Origin: Actinacidiphila alni
GTDB lineage: Bacteria; Actinomycetota; Actinomycetes; Streptomycetales; Streptomycetaceae
NCBI RefSeq assembly: GCF_900112845.1
Contig: NZ_FONG01000007.1
Coordinates: 124,001-188,000 of the forward strand
Direction: 5' to 3'
Length of the DNA: 64,000 nucleotides
The notes under the pieces are model-generated. The model did no database searches. It was not told the DNA's origin and saw nothing but the letters and a program-made list of their open reading frames with translations. The number at the start of each line of letters is the position of its first letter. Positions within the stretch are counted from its first letter, which is position 1. Shown piece by piece: positions 34,424-42,780 of the stretch. The position numbers were made by a program, and so were the translations under genes.

Positions 34424-37400
34424 TCAGTCCACATCGCGCATGAGGGCGACGGCCTCCTCCACGGAGATGCCGTCGCCTTCGGCGTACGCGGCCTCGAAAC
34501 CGGCGTCGGTGAGATACGCGCGCAGTCTCCGTTCGGCGTCGGCCATTTCGCGTTTCTCCGCCGGCGGCATCACGGCGGGACGCAGCCTGGCGTTGGCGTT
34601 GAGCATCAGCACCGCGCGCCGGGCCCGGGCCTCGTTCCTGGGGCCCGCGCCATCGGTGGCGGAGTCCTCCCGCGTGGCGAGGTCGGTGAGCAGTTCCACG
34701 ACGCCCGGCGCCAGCATGATCGCCAGCCGCGGGGTGATGACATGGGCCAGCGGGTGACGGATCAGCTCCTCGACGCCCTCGGTCACCATCGCGAGGCCGG
34801 TGACCGGCTCGCCCAGCTTGCCGATCAGGAAGCCGCGCATGGCGTGCAGCATGCCCTTGATGAAACCGGGCACCCCCGCGCCGCCCCCGGCGCTGACCGC
34901 CACCGCCTCGTCGACCAGGCCGAGCGCCTCCTCCAGCGCGCCGCGGCGGGCGAGCACCCCGGCGAGCACGACCCGGCCGTAGAAGCCCGCACCCTCGCCG
35001 GCCGCGATGTACAGCTCGGCGGAGTCGACGCCCTCGCGCAGCAGCCGCTCGCCCTCCTCCTCCTGGCCCGCGTTGTACAGCGCCTCGCCCATCCGCACCA
35101 TGAGCACCGGCACATGCTGGTGCGAGCCGATCTTGCGGGCCAGCGCGATGCCCTCGCGGCAGCACTCGGCGGCGTGCGTCCAGTCGCCGCCGTTGGAGGC
35201 CGCCTCCGCCTCGGCGGACAGCGTCTCCGCGGTGCCCCACTCGTCGCCGAGCCGCTGGAAGAGCCTGCGGCTCTCGGCGATGTCCGCCAGCGAGTCGCCG
35301 AGCCGCTCGGTCACATCGTTGTTGATCTTCGCGCGCAGTTGCAGGGCGAAGGCCAGCTCCCACTGCCGGTTGTGGGCGCGGCAGCTCCCCACGGTCTGGT
35401 TCATCAGCTCGTGCAGCCGCTCGAAGTCGCCGGAGAAGAAGGCGCCGTAGGGCCGCATGATGCCCGGGAAGCGCGCGGACTGCGGCAGATGCGGCGGGTA
35501 GGTGGCGATCAGCGCCTCGCCGACGGCCACCAGATGCGGGTCCTGCCACCACTCGGACTCGCCCTCGAAGGACGCCATGTCCTCTATCCGCACCCAGCGC
35601 CTGGCCTCCAGCAGGCGTTCGCCCTCCAGCGGCGGCGGGTCGTCCAGCGGACCGCGGTCCAGCGGCTCCAGGGCGGGCGGCGCCGCGAACGGGTCGGGGC
35701 CGAGCGCGGCCACCGCCTTGGGCCAATGGCGGCGCTCCGACAGGTAGTTGCGGATCTCCCAGAACCAGGAGCAGCTCAGCACCAGGATCAGGGCTTCCTG
35801 CTCGTCGCCCAGCTCCACCGCCCGGCGCAGCGCGGCCCGCAGATTCTCGTGCTCGCGCTCCAGCCGTTCCAGCCAGACGAGTTGGCCCGCGCCGCCACCG
35901 CCGCGCAGCATCGGGTCGGCGGTGCGGACGTACTCACGGAAGTACGTCAGGTGGCGGCGCTCGACGGCCGGGCGCTCACCGGACCCGTCGAGGCGCTCGG
36001 CCGCGTACTCCGCGATCGTCTCCAGCATCCGGTGCCGTACGCCGTCGTCGGTGACCTCGGCCAGCACCAGGGACTTGTCGACCAGGGACGACAGCAGCGC
36101 GGCGGCGTCGAGCGGGTCGATCCGGTCGGGCCCGGGGACGGCACCGGGGGTTCCGGGGGGCGGCGCGGGCGACGGGTCGGCGCAGACCGCCTCGACGGCC
36201 TCCAGTGTCCAGCCGCCGCGGAAGACGGCCAGCCGGCGCAGCAGAATGCGCTCGGCCGGTTCCAGCAGGTCCCAGCTCCAGTCCACGACCGCGCGCAGCG
36301 TCTGCTGCCGGGGCAGCAGCGTACGGCTGCCGCCGGTCAGCAGCCGGAAGCGGTCGTCGAGGCGGTCGGCGAGCTGGCGCGGCGACAGACTGCGCAGCCG
36401 GGCCGCGGCCAGTTCGATGGCCAGCGGCAGGCCGTCCAGCCTGCGGCACAGCTCGGCGCAGGCGACCGGGTCCTCCTCGGTCGAGAAGCCGGGCCTGGCC
36501 GCCGCGCCCCGGTCGGCCAGCAGCCGCAGCGCCGTCGGGTCCGGCAGCGGGTCCAGCGGCCGAACCAACTCCCCCGGTACGCCGAGCGGTTCGCGGCTGG
36601 TGGCGAGCACCGAGACGTCGGGGCAGGCCGCGAGGAGCTGCTCGGCGAGGGCGGCGGCCGCGTCGATGACGTGCTCGCAGTTGTCCAGCACCAGCAGCAG
36701 GCTGCGGCTCGCGCAGTAGTCGGCGAGCTGCCGGGCCGGGTCCTTGCTCTTGGTCTCCACGGCGAGCGCGGCCTCGGTGGCGCCGCCCGCGTGCAGCAGC
36801 GTCTCGCGCAGCCCCAGCGAACTGATCACCGCTTCCGGCAGGGTGCGCGGATCGCTCACCGGCGCCAGTTCCGCGTACCAGACGCCGTCCTTCCACCGGC
36901 CGCCCACCAGGTCGCCGGTCTCCTGCGACAGCCGCGTCTTGCCCGTACCGCCAGGACCGGTGATCGTCACCAGCCTGGCCCGTTCCAGATCGCCGCGTAC
37001 CGCGGCCAGTTCGGCCTCCCGGCCGACGAAACTCGTCAGCCGCACCCGCCCGTTGCCGGGCGCGGACCGGCTGCCGCCGGGGTGCGCGGCGGCGCCGTGC
37101 CCCGAGCCGTCCGCCGCGGGCGCGGCGCCGTCCCGCCCCTGCCCGGACCGGCCGCTCGTACCCCGGCCGGCGGAGGGACGGCCGTTCTGCGTACGGCCGC
37201 CCGGCGTACGGCCTTCGCGGCTGCCGGGGCCGGGGCCGCGACCGCGGGCCGGGCCGGCCGGGGGCCAGGAATCGCCGGGCAGCGGGCCCGGGTTGAGCAA
37301 TTCGGCGTGCAGGGCGCGCAGTTCGGGGCTGGGGTCGGCGCCGAGCTGATCGGCGAGGTCGCGGCGGACCGACTCGTACGCGGCGAGCGCGTCGGCGGTG

Positions 37401-38005
37401 CGGCCCGCGGCGCGCAGGGCACGGATGTGCAGGGCGCGCAGCGGTTCGTCCAGCGGGTGCGCGGCGGCGAGTTCGGCCAGCTCGGGCAGGACGGCGCCCG
37501 ACCTGCCGAGGTCCAACTCGGCGGTGAGCCGCAGCCGTTGCGCGTCGCGGCGCAGCGCCTCGCTGCGGACGGCGGCCGTGCCGCGGTCGGGCAGATCGGC
37601 GAGCGCGGGCCCGCGCCACAGCGCGAGCGCGTCGCCGAGCAGCCCCGCGGCCTTGACCGGATCGCCGTCGGCCAGCGCCCGCGCCCCCTCCTCCGCGAGC
37701 CGTTCGAAACGGTAGAGGTCGACGTCGTCGGGAGCCGCCTCCAGCCGGTAGCCGCCCTCGACGGAGCCGACCGCGTCATGGCCGAGGGCCCGCCGCAGCC
37801 GCCCGATCAGCGCCTGGAGGGCGCCGGTCGCGCCGGCCGGCGGGTCGCCGTCCCACACGTCGTCGATGAGCGCGTCCGCGGTGACCACCCGGCCGGGCCG
37901 CAGCGCGAGCGCCGTCAGCAGCGCGCGCAGCCGACCACCCGCCAGCGTGGCGGGCGTACCGTCGTCGCGCAGGGCCTGAGTGGTGCCGAGAATCACGTAT
38001 CGCAC
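34424..38005 (-). CDS. AfsR/SARP-type regulator with NB-ARC ATPase and TPR domains
   Basis: A 1193-residue regulator with the AfsR layout. Residues 1-90 are the OmpR-like DNA-binding domain (ADALIDDVWDGDPP, RRALGHDAVGSVEGGYRL). Residues 95-240 are the bacterial transcriptional activation domain with DVDLYRFERLAEEG and DPSPELRALHAELL. A Gly/Arg/Pro linker (241-320) leads to an ATPase with Walker A GPGGTGKT (350-357) and Walker B LLLVLDNCEHV (436-446). A winged region and helical TPR-like repeats fill about 600-1193. AfsR proteins bind ATP and switch on secondary-metabolite or transporter genes. A phased repeat lies just upstream. The target is unknown; the convergent DrrAB exporter is one candidate. 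Confidence 0.92.
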   Translation of the reverse strand: MRYVILGTTQALRDDGTPATLAGGRLRALLTALALRPGRVVTADALIDDVWDGDPPAGATGALQALIGRLRRALGHDAVGSVEGGYRLEAAPDDVDLYRFERLAEEGARALADGDPVKAAGLLGDALALWRGPALADLPDRGTAAVRSEALRRDAQRLRLTAELDLGRSGAVLPELAELAAAHPLDEPLRALHIRALRAAGRTADALAAYESVRRDLADQLGADPSPELRALHAELLNPGPLPGDSWPPAGPARGRGPGPGSREGRTPGGRTQNGRPSAGRGTSGRSGQGRDGAAPAADGSGHGAAAHPGGSRSAPGNGRVRLTSFVGREAELAAVRGDLERARLVTITGPGGTGKTRLSQETGDLVGGRWKDGVWYAELAPVSDPRTLPEAVISSLGLRETLLHAGGATEAALAVETKSKDPARQLADYCASRSLLLVLDNCEHVIDAAAALAEQLLAACPDVSVLATSREPLGVPGELVRPLDPLPDPTALRLLADRGAAARPGFSTEEDPVACAELCRRLDGLPLAIELAAARLRSLSPRQLADRLDDRFRLLTGGSRTLLPRQQTLRAVVDWSWDLLEPAERILLRRLAVFRGGWTLEAVEAVCADPSPAPPPGTPGAVPGPDRIDPLDAAALLSSLVDKSLVLAEVTDDGVRHRMLETIAEYAAERLDGSGERPAVERRHLTYFREYVRTADPMLRGGGGAGQLVWLERLEREHENLRAALRRAVELGDEQEALILVLSCSWFWEIRNYLSERRHWPKAVAALGPDPFAAPPALEPLDRGPLDDPPPLEGERLLEARRWVRIEDMASFEGESEWWQDPHLVAVGEALIATYPPHLPQSARFPGIMRPYGAFFSGDFERLHELMNQTVGSCRAHNRQWELAFALQLRAKINNDVTERLGDSLADIAESRRLFQRLGDEWGTAETLSAEAEAASNGGDWTHAAECCREGIALARKIGSHQHVPVLMVRMGEALYNAGQEEEGERLLREGVDSAELYIAAGEGAGFYGRVVLAGVLARRGALEEALGLVDEAVAVSAGGGAGVPGFIKGMLHAMRGFLIGKLGEPVTGLAMVTEGVEELIRHPLAHVITPRLAIMLAPGVVELLTDLATREDSATDGAGPRNEARARRAVLMLNANARLRPAVMPPAEKREMADAERRLRAYLTDAGFEAAYAEGDGISVEEAVALMRDVD

Positions 38006-38057
38006 GGCCCCATTGTTACGGAGGCCCGCCGATCAGCGCGCCCCGGTTACGGACCGG

Positions 38058-38108
38058 CCGCGTACGGCCGCCCACCACCGCGTACGGCCGGCCGTGACCG
38101 CGTACGGC
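38058..38108. repeat. three 11-bp repeats at exact 20-bp spacing
   Basis: CCGCGTACGGC starts at 38058, 38078 and 38098, about two helical turns apart, 53-103 bp upstream of the AfsR-type gene start (38005, minus). They could be iteron-like binding sites for an activator. CGTACGG is a common string in this genome, so chance is possible. The rest of the 38006-38292 gap holds only GC-rich leader sequence and the AGGAG site of the plus-strand gene. Confidence 0.45.
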
Positions 38109-38292
38109 GGCGTACGGACCGGCGGCCGCCGGAACCCTCTGACCGTGCCGGACGTTCTGCCGGTACGGCCCGCGCCGTCCCGTGCCCGTGCCCCCGGCCC
38201 CTCCCGTACGCTCGCTGTGCGCCCGCGCGCCGCACCGCCGTCCACCGGGCCGTCCGCCCGTACCGTCCCCGCGTCCCGCCAGGAGTCCGTCC

Positions 38293-39084
38293 ATGAGCGT
38301 CACATCGATCCGCGGGGCCGACCGCCGCGGCGGCAGCGACCGGCGGGTCAGCCCGATCTTCCTCGGCATCGTCGCGGTGGCGGCGGTGTCCGGCTGGGCG
38401 GTGTGGACCGAGTACGCCTCCGACCGCGGCTTCGCGGTCTTCCTGTTCGTGGTGTCCGCCTGGGTGGTCTCGCTCTGCCTGCACGAATACGCGCACGCCC
38501 GCAGCGCCCTGCACAGCGGTGACATCTCGATCGGCGCCAAGGGCTATCTGACGCTCAACCCGCTGAAGTACACGCACGCGCTGCTGTCCATCGTGCTGCC
38601 GGTGGTCTTTGTGATCATGGGCGGTATCGGCCTGCCCGGCGGCGCCGTGTTCATCGAGCGCGGCCGGATCCGCGGGCGCTGGCGGCACAGCCTGATCTCG
38701 GCGGCCGGACCGCTGGTCAATGTGCTGTTCGCGGTCCTGCTGATGCTGCCCTTCGCGCTGGGCGCGCTGGACTCCTGGCCGACCGACTTCCTCGCGGCGC
38801 TGGCCTTCCTGGCGATGCTCCAGGTGACCGCGGCGATCCTCAATCTGCTGCCGGTGCCGGGGCTCGACGGCTACGGCATCGTCGAGCCGTGGCTGTCACC
38901 GGCCACCCGCCGCCAGGTGGAGCCCTTCGCGCAGTTCAGCCTGCTCGCGGTCTTCGGTGTGCTGTGGATCCCGTCGGTCAATGTGGCGTTCTTCGACTTC
39001 ATCGACCATGTGATGGGCTGGTTCGACGTGCCGCGCGACTACACCGACTACGGCTACACGCTGTTCCGGTTCTGGAAGAACTGA
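38293..39084 (+). CDS. M50-family (site-2 protease-like) membrane peptidase
   Basis: A 263-residue integral membrane protein. The ATG at 38293 has AGGAG 7 bp upstream. The zinc motif HEYAH lies at 64-68 in the second membrane helix, and the third ligand Asp192 is in NLLPVPGLDGYG (184-195). Six or so membrane segments are visible and there is no PDZ domain, so it is a minimal intramembrane protease like the SpoIVFB-related peptidases common in streptomycetes. Substrates are unknown; the nearby membrane anti-sigma factor is a possible but unproven one. Confidence 0.88.
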   Translation: MSVTSIRGADRRGGSDRRVSPIFLGIVAVAAVSGWAVWTEYASDRGFAVFLFVVSAWVVSLCLHEYAHARSALHSGDISIGAKGYLTLNPLKYTHALLSIVLPVVFVIMGGIGLPGGAVFIERGRIRGRWRHSLISAAGPLVNVLFAVLLMLPFALGALDSWPTDFLAALAFLAMLQVTAAILNLLPVPGLDGYGIVEPWLSPATRRQVEPFAQFSLLAVFGVLWIPSVNVAFFDFIDHVMGWFDVPRDYTDYGYTLFRFWKN

Positions 39085-39123
39085 CGGCCGGGGCCGTACA
39101 ACTGACGGCCGAGGCCGGTCCCG

Positions 39124-39330
39124 TCAGCCCTGCGGGCGGCCGGCGTCCGCGGTCGCCGCGGCGGCGGCGTCCATCCGCGCCTTGCGGAAGTAGTACCAGC
39201 ACATGTTGCTGGTGAGCCCGGCGAGCAGCACCCACACGATGCCCAGGAAGCTGCCGTTCGCGAAGGAGACGACCGCGGCGGCGACGGCGAGCACGCACAC
39301 GATGAGGGCGTAGAGGGCGAGGCGGGGCAT
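39124..39330 (-). CDS. small two-helix membrane protein
   Basis: A 68-residue protein with AGGAG 9 bp before its ATG. Two hydrophobic segments (about 5-24 and 28-46) are followed by a short basic/Ala-rich cytoplasmic tail (FRKARMDAAAAATADAG). I do not recognise a named family, but the clean ribosome site and composition support a real gene. It is convergent with the M50 gene and sits between it and the F420 reductase gene. Confidence 0.7.
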   Translation of the reverse strand: MPRLALYALIVCVLAVAAAVVSFANGSFLGIVWVLLAGLTSNMCWYYFRKARMDAAAAATADAGRPQG

Positions 39331-39409
39331 GGGGTGGGACTCCTGTCCTGGCGGACGCGTACGGTGGTCCGCCCATTGTCCCCCATGCCCCGGCCGGCCG
39401 GTGTACGGC

Positions 39410-40126
39410 TCAGACGTCGGTCAGGCGCAGGCCCGCGTGGGCCTTGTAGCGGCGGTTCACCGAGATGAGGTTGGCGACCAGCGACTCGACCTGGTGGGCG
39501 TTGCGCAGCCGGCCGGCGAAGACGCCGCGCATGCCGGGGATGCGGGCGGCCAGCGCCTGCACGATGTCGGTGTCGGCGCGGACCTCGCCGAGCACCATCA
39601 CATCGGTGTCGATCTCGTCGATCTCCGGGTCCTGGAGCAGCACCGCCGACAGGTGGTGGAAGGCGGCGGTCACCCGGGAGTCCGGCAGCAGGGCCGCGGC
39701 CTGCTGGGCGGCGCTGCCCTCGTCGGGCTTGAGCGCGTACGCGCCCTGCTTGTCGAAACCGAGCGGATTGACGCAGTCGACGACGAGCTTGCCGGCCAGT
39801 TCGTCGCGCAGCGACTCCAGGGTCTTGGCGTGGCCGTCCCACGGCACCGCGACGATCACGATGTCGCTGCGGCGGGCGCACTCCGCGTTGTCCGCGCCCT
39901 CGACGCCGTGGCCGAGTTCGGCGGCGGCCGACTCCGCGCGGTCGGCGCTGCGGGAGCCGATGACGACCTTCTGTCCCGACCGGGCCAGCCGGTAGGCGAG
40001 CCCGCGGCCCTGGTCGCCGGTGCCGCCGAGCACGCCCACCACCAGGCCGGACACGTCCGGCAGCTCCCACGGGTCCTTGGCCGGGGCCGGCGCGGCAGCG
40101 GTCTTCTCATCCTCAGGGGTAGTCAT
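39410..40126 (-). CDS. npdG: NADPH:F420 oxidoreductase-type protein
   Basis: A 238-residue protein of the F420-dependent NADP reductase family, which moves hydride between NADPH and cofactor F420. The Rossmann motif VVGVLGGTGDQGRGLAYRLA (about 29-48) and the NADP phosphate site GSRSADRAE follow an acidic/Pro head of about 25 residues. Further family patterns are VAVPWDGHAKTL, DCVNPLGFDKQG and TAAFHHLSAVLL. The ATG at 40126 has CAGGA 10 bp upstream; the longer reading to 40795 is a shadow of the divergent gene. Confidence 0.9.
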   Translation of the reverse strand: MTTPEDEKTAAAPAPAKDPWELPDVSGLVVGVLGGTGDQGRGLAYRLARSGQKVVIGSRSADRAESAAAELGHGVEGADNAECARRSDIVIVAVPWDGHAKTLESLRDELAGKLVVDCVNPLGFDKQGAYALKPDEGSAAQQAAALLPDSRVTAAFHHLSAVLLQDPEIDEIDTDVMVLGEVRADTDIVQALAARIPGMRGVFAGRLRNAHQVESLVANLISVNRRYKAHAGLRLTDV

Positions 40127-40229
40127 ACCGGCGATCCTGCCAGGTCCGCGGGGGCCGCGGCAGCGGGTGCCGGTGTTCGACGGGCGTTCGGTGGTGCGGA
40201 TCACTCCGGGGGCGGCAGGATGCCGTGAC

Positions 40230-40814
40230 ATGGACGCCGTACGGGTCTCGCTGCTCCGGGAGATGCTGGCCGGCACGGAGTGGCTGCGTGCCACCCGGGC
40301 CTTCGCCGGGACGCTCACCACCGCGGTGCGCCGCGGGCCCGGCGGGCTGCTGCTGGTCGGCACCGCCGCGTACGAGCCGTGGCATCTGGCCGCCCATCTC
40401 GACGAGGAGGCCGCGTGGAGCGGTCTTCCCGCGCTCTCGCCGACGCTCGTGCGGTACCGGGTGCCGCCGGGGGCGCCGGCGCACCTCGCCGTGGACCTCG
40501 GGCGGCTGGCCGCCGCCGGGCGCGGCGAGACGCTGCTCGTGGTGGCGCCCGGGGCGCCCGGCGCTCCGCTGCTGGAGCGGGTGGACTCGGCCCGGCGCTC
40601 CGGGGCGACCGTCCTCGCCCTCGGCCCCGGGGGTGACCTCGCCGGTCTGGCCCACGACGCCCTCACTCTCCCGCCCGAGCCGGCTCTCTCCCTGGACGTC
40701 GTCCAGCACCTCGTCAGCGCCGCCGCGGGGCCCCCTCCCGGGGGGCGCCGCCCCTTCCGTGACCGTCTCTCCCGTCTCGCCGACCGCCTCACCACCCCAC
40801 CCCCGCGCTGGTAG
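40230..40814 (+). CDS. conserved protein of unknown function, SIS-like core
   Basis: A 194-residue soluble protein. The ATG at 40230 has GGCAGGA 9 bp upstream. A central pattern GGLLLVGTAAYEPWHLAAHL ... ETLLVVAPGAPGAPLLERVD ... GATVLALGPGGDLAGLAHDA resembles the SIS fold of sugar-phosphate isomerases and their regulators, where a ligand phosphate would bind. I do not see the canonical SIS Ser cluster, so it may be a degenerate member. The C-terminus is Pro/Arg-rich. It is divergent from the F420 reductase gene with 103 bp between starts, so they may share regulation. Confidence 0.7.
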   Translation: MDAVRVSLLREMLAGTEWLRATRAFAGTLTTAVRRGPGGLLLVGTAAYEPWHLAAHLDEEAAWSGLPALSPTLVRYRVPPGAPAHLAVDLGRLAAAGRGETLLVVAPGAPGAPLLERVDSARRSGATVLALGPGGDLAGLAHDALTLPPEPALSLDVVQHLVSAAAGPPPGGRRPFRDRLSRLADRLTTPPPRW

Positions 40815-40833
40815 CGCCCCCTCCGGGGGGCGG

Positions 40834-40893
40834 GGTGCCCGAGGTCTCCTGCGGAGTGCGGCGTCTTCTCGCCTGACGGCGAGCGAGGTCTTT
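40834..40893 (-). repeat. family II repeat, fullest copy
   Basis: Read on the minus strand this is AAAGACCTCGCTCGCCGTC, then AGGCGAGAAG, a short spacer, then CCGCACTCCGCAGGAGAC and CTCGGGCACC. The first block (40865-40893) matches 53100-53128 at 28 of 29 positions; the second (40834-40861) matches 30849-30876 at 27 of 28. CTCGCC and GGCGAG within the first block can form a small hairpin. It is directly joined to family I copy C. Confidence 0.7.
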
Positions 40894-40894
40894 T

Positions 40895-41082
40895 AGGGGC
40901 GCGGGGACGAGCGCTGCGCCGGCGGAAGTGGGTGCCCGATAGGGGCGCGGGGAACTGCGCGGCCCGCCCCCACCGGCCGGTGGTCGCAAAAACAACAGCA
41001 TCTGCCCCGCTGGGGGCGGTTTTTCACCCGCAGCCCCGCGCGGGCTGAGCGCGCAGTTCCCCGCGCCCCTACGGGGCACCCA
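40895..41082. repeat. structured intergenic repeat, family I, copy C
   Basis: The 21-bp core arms are 40941-40961 and 41050-41070, enclosing 88 bp; the pairing extends outward to about 38 bp with two mismatches. The third hairpin is CAGCCC (41031-41036), loop CGCGC, GGGCTG (41042-41047), again different in sequence but paired. One partial GGGGACG module (from 40895) precedes it by 46 bp. It lies between two plus-strand genes; nothing else is seen in 40815-41142. Confidence 0.8.
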
Positions 41083-41142
41083 CTTCCGCGGGGGCGGGAA
41101 AAGGGTTTGCCGGGGGGACGCAGGTCAGGGAGGATGCGGCCG

Positions 41143-42441
41143 GTGAAAAGGCGCAACCTTCTACCGGATCTGGCGCCGTGGCGCACGTCACCGGACTTCC
41201 GGCGGATGTGGGTGGCCGGAGCGGTCACGAACTTCGGCAGCTTCCTGACCTTCGTCGCCCTGCCGGTCCAGATCAAGGACCTGACCGGCTCGGCCGTCGC
41301 GGTGGGCGCGATCGGCGCGGTGGAGCTGGTGCCGCTGATCGTGTTCGGGCTGTACGGCGGCGCCCTGGCCGACGCGATGGACAGAAAGCTGCTGATCAAC
41401 GCGACGGAGGCCGCCCAGGGCCTCCTCGCGGTTGCGCTGCTGGTCAACACGCTGCTGCCGCACCCGGTGGTGTGGCCGCTGTACGTGGTGGCGGCCCTGT
41501 CGAGCGCGCTGACGGGATTGCAGCGCCCGGCGCTGGACGCGATCGTGCCGCGGATCGTGGAGCGCGACCAGCTCGCCGCCGCGGCGGCGCTGAACGCGCT
41601 GCGCTGGCAGGTCGGCGCGATCGCGGGCCCGTCACTCGCGGGCCTGGTGATCGCGTACGCGGGCCTGTCGTGGGCGTACGCCGCCGACGCGGCGACCTTC
41701 GCGTTCTCGGTGGCGCTCGGCCTCGGCCTGAGCCGGTCGCCGGCCGCGCACGACGCGAAGCCGCCGTCCCTGCGCTCGATCGCGGAGGGCGCCCGTTACG
41801 CGTGGAGCCGCAAGGAGCTGCTGGGCACGTACGCGATCGACATGGCCGCGATGTTCTTCGCGTACCCGGCGGCGATCTTCCCGTTCCTGGCGGACGACCT
41901 GCACGCGCCGTGGTCGCTGGGCCTGATGTACGCGGCCGGGTCCGTGGGCTCGCTCGCGGTGAGTCTGACCAGCGGGTGGACGACGCGGGTGCACCGGCAC
42001 GGCCGGATGGTGGTGTATTCGGCGGCGGGCTGGGGCCTGGCGATGGCCGCGGCGGGCTGGACGGGTCAGGTCTGGCTGGTGCTGCTGTTCCTGGGCGCGG
42101 CCGGCGGCTGCGACATGATCAGCGGCATCGGGCGCTCCACGATGTGGAACCAGACCATCCCCGACGAACTGCGCGGCCGGCTCGCCGGTATCGAGCTGCT
42201 GTCGTACTCGGTGGGCCCGCAGCTCGGCCAGTTGCGCAGTGGCAGTGTGGCGGCGCTGAGCAGTGCCCGTACGTCGGTGTGGACCGGCGGCGCGGCCTGC
42301 GCGGCGGCGGTCGTCGCGCTGGCGGCGGCGCTGCCGAAGCTGATGTCGTACGACGCGAACGACCATCCGGCCGTGCCGCAGGGCGCCGTGGAGCAGGACG
42401 CGGCGGCCGGGACGGAACAGGCACCGGCGCCCGCGGCGTGA
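41143..42441 (+). CDS. MFS transporter, EntS-like
   Basis: A 432-residue, 12-helix transporter of the MFS_3/EntS-like group. I choose the GTG at 41143, 9 bp after AGGGAGG; the ATG at 41134 abuts that site and is too close. Motifs include DFRRMWVAGAVTNFGSFLT in helix 1, GGALADAMDRKLLIN (motif A) after helix 2 and GRSTMWNQTIPDELRGRLAG in the second half. Members export siderophores, macrolides or other small molecules. No partner gene is adjacent. The tail is Ala/Glu-rich and cytoplasmic. Confidence 0.88.
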   Translation: MKRRNLLPDLAPWRTSPDFRRMWVAGAVTNFGSFLTFVALPVQIKDLTGSAVAVGAIGAVELVPLIVFGLYGGALADAMDRKLLINATEAAQGLLAVALLVNTLLPHPVVWPLYVVAALSSALTGLQRPALDAIVPRIVERDQLAAAAALNALRWQVGAIAGPSLAGLVIAYAGLSWAYAADAATFAFSVALGLGLSRSPAAHDAKPPSLRSIAEGARYAWSRKELLGTYAIDMAAMFFAYPAAIFPFLADDLHAPWSLGLMYAAGSVGSLAVSLTSGWTTRVHRHGRMVVYSAAGWGLAMAAAGWTGQVWLVLLFLGAAGGCDMISGIGRSTMWNQTIPDELRGRLAGIELLSYSVGPQLGQLRSGSVAALSSARTSVWTGGAACAAAVVALAAALPKLMSYDANDHPAVPQGAVEQDAAAGTEQAPAPAA

Positions 42442-42454
42442 GGCGCGTACCTGG

Positions 42455-42700
42455 TCAGGAGGCGGCGGGCCCGTCCTCGTCGTCCCGGTCGCCCTTGTCG
42501 TGCCAGCGCGGGTCGGTGTCCCACTGGAGATTGCGCTCGGCGGCGGTGTCCATCGCGCGCTGCGCCTCCTCCCGGGTGGCGTAGGGGCCGAAGCGGTCCT
42601 TGGCCGGGCACTCGGGGCCTTCCTCGACCTTGTGGTGCTCGATGCAGTAGAACCACTCGCCGGGCTTGCCGGCCGGCTTCTTCGCCCTGAACAGCGCCAT
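42455..42700 (-). CDS. small conserved protein
   Basis: An 81-residue soluble protein. The ATG at 42700 has AGGAG 6 bp upstream; the frame upstream of it is unsupported. The sequence EWFYCIEHHKVEEGPECPAK and DRFGPYATREEAQRAMDTAA is a pattern I associate with a small conserved protein of streptomycetes, sometimes labelled SPOR-like. Two Cys and two adjacent His could bind a metal (C-x2-HH ... C). The function is unknown. It is convergent with the MFS gene and divergent from map. Confidence 0.75.
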   Translation of the reverse strand: MALFRAKKPAGKPGEWFYCIEHHKVEEGPECPAKDRFGPYATREEAQRAMDTAAERNLQWDTDPRWHDKGDRDDEDGPAAS

Positions 42701-42767
42701 GATCGTCTCCTGTCGTCGGGGGCGCCGAAGCGACCGCCTGCGGCCATGTTCCCCGATGCGGCGCGGA

Positions 42768-42773
42768 TACACT
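42768..42773 (+). promoter_or_regulatory. -10 element of a leaderless map promoter
   Basis: TACACT ends 7 bp before the ATG of map and there is no ribosome site, so the transcript probably starts at the ATG itself. Confidence 0.5.
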
Positions 42774-42780
42774 CGTCGGC

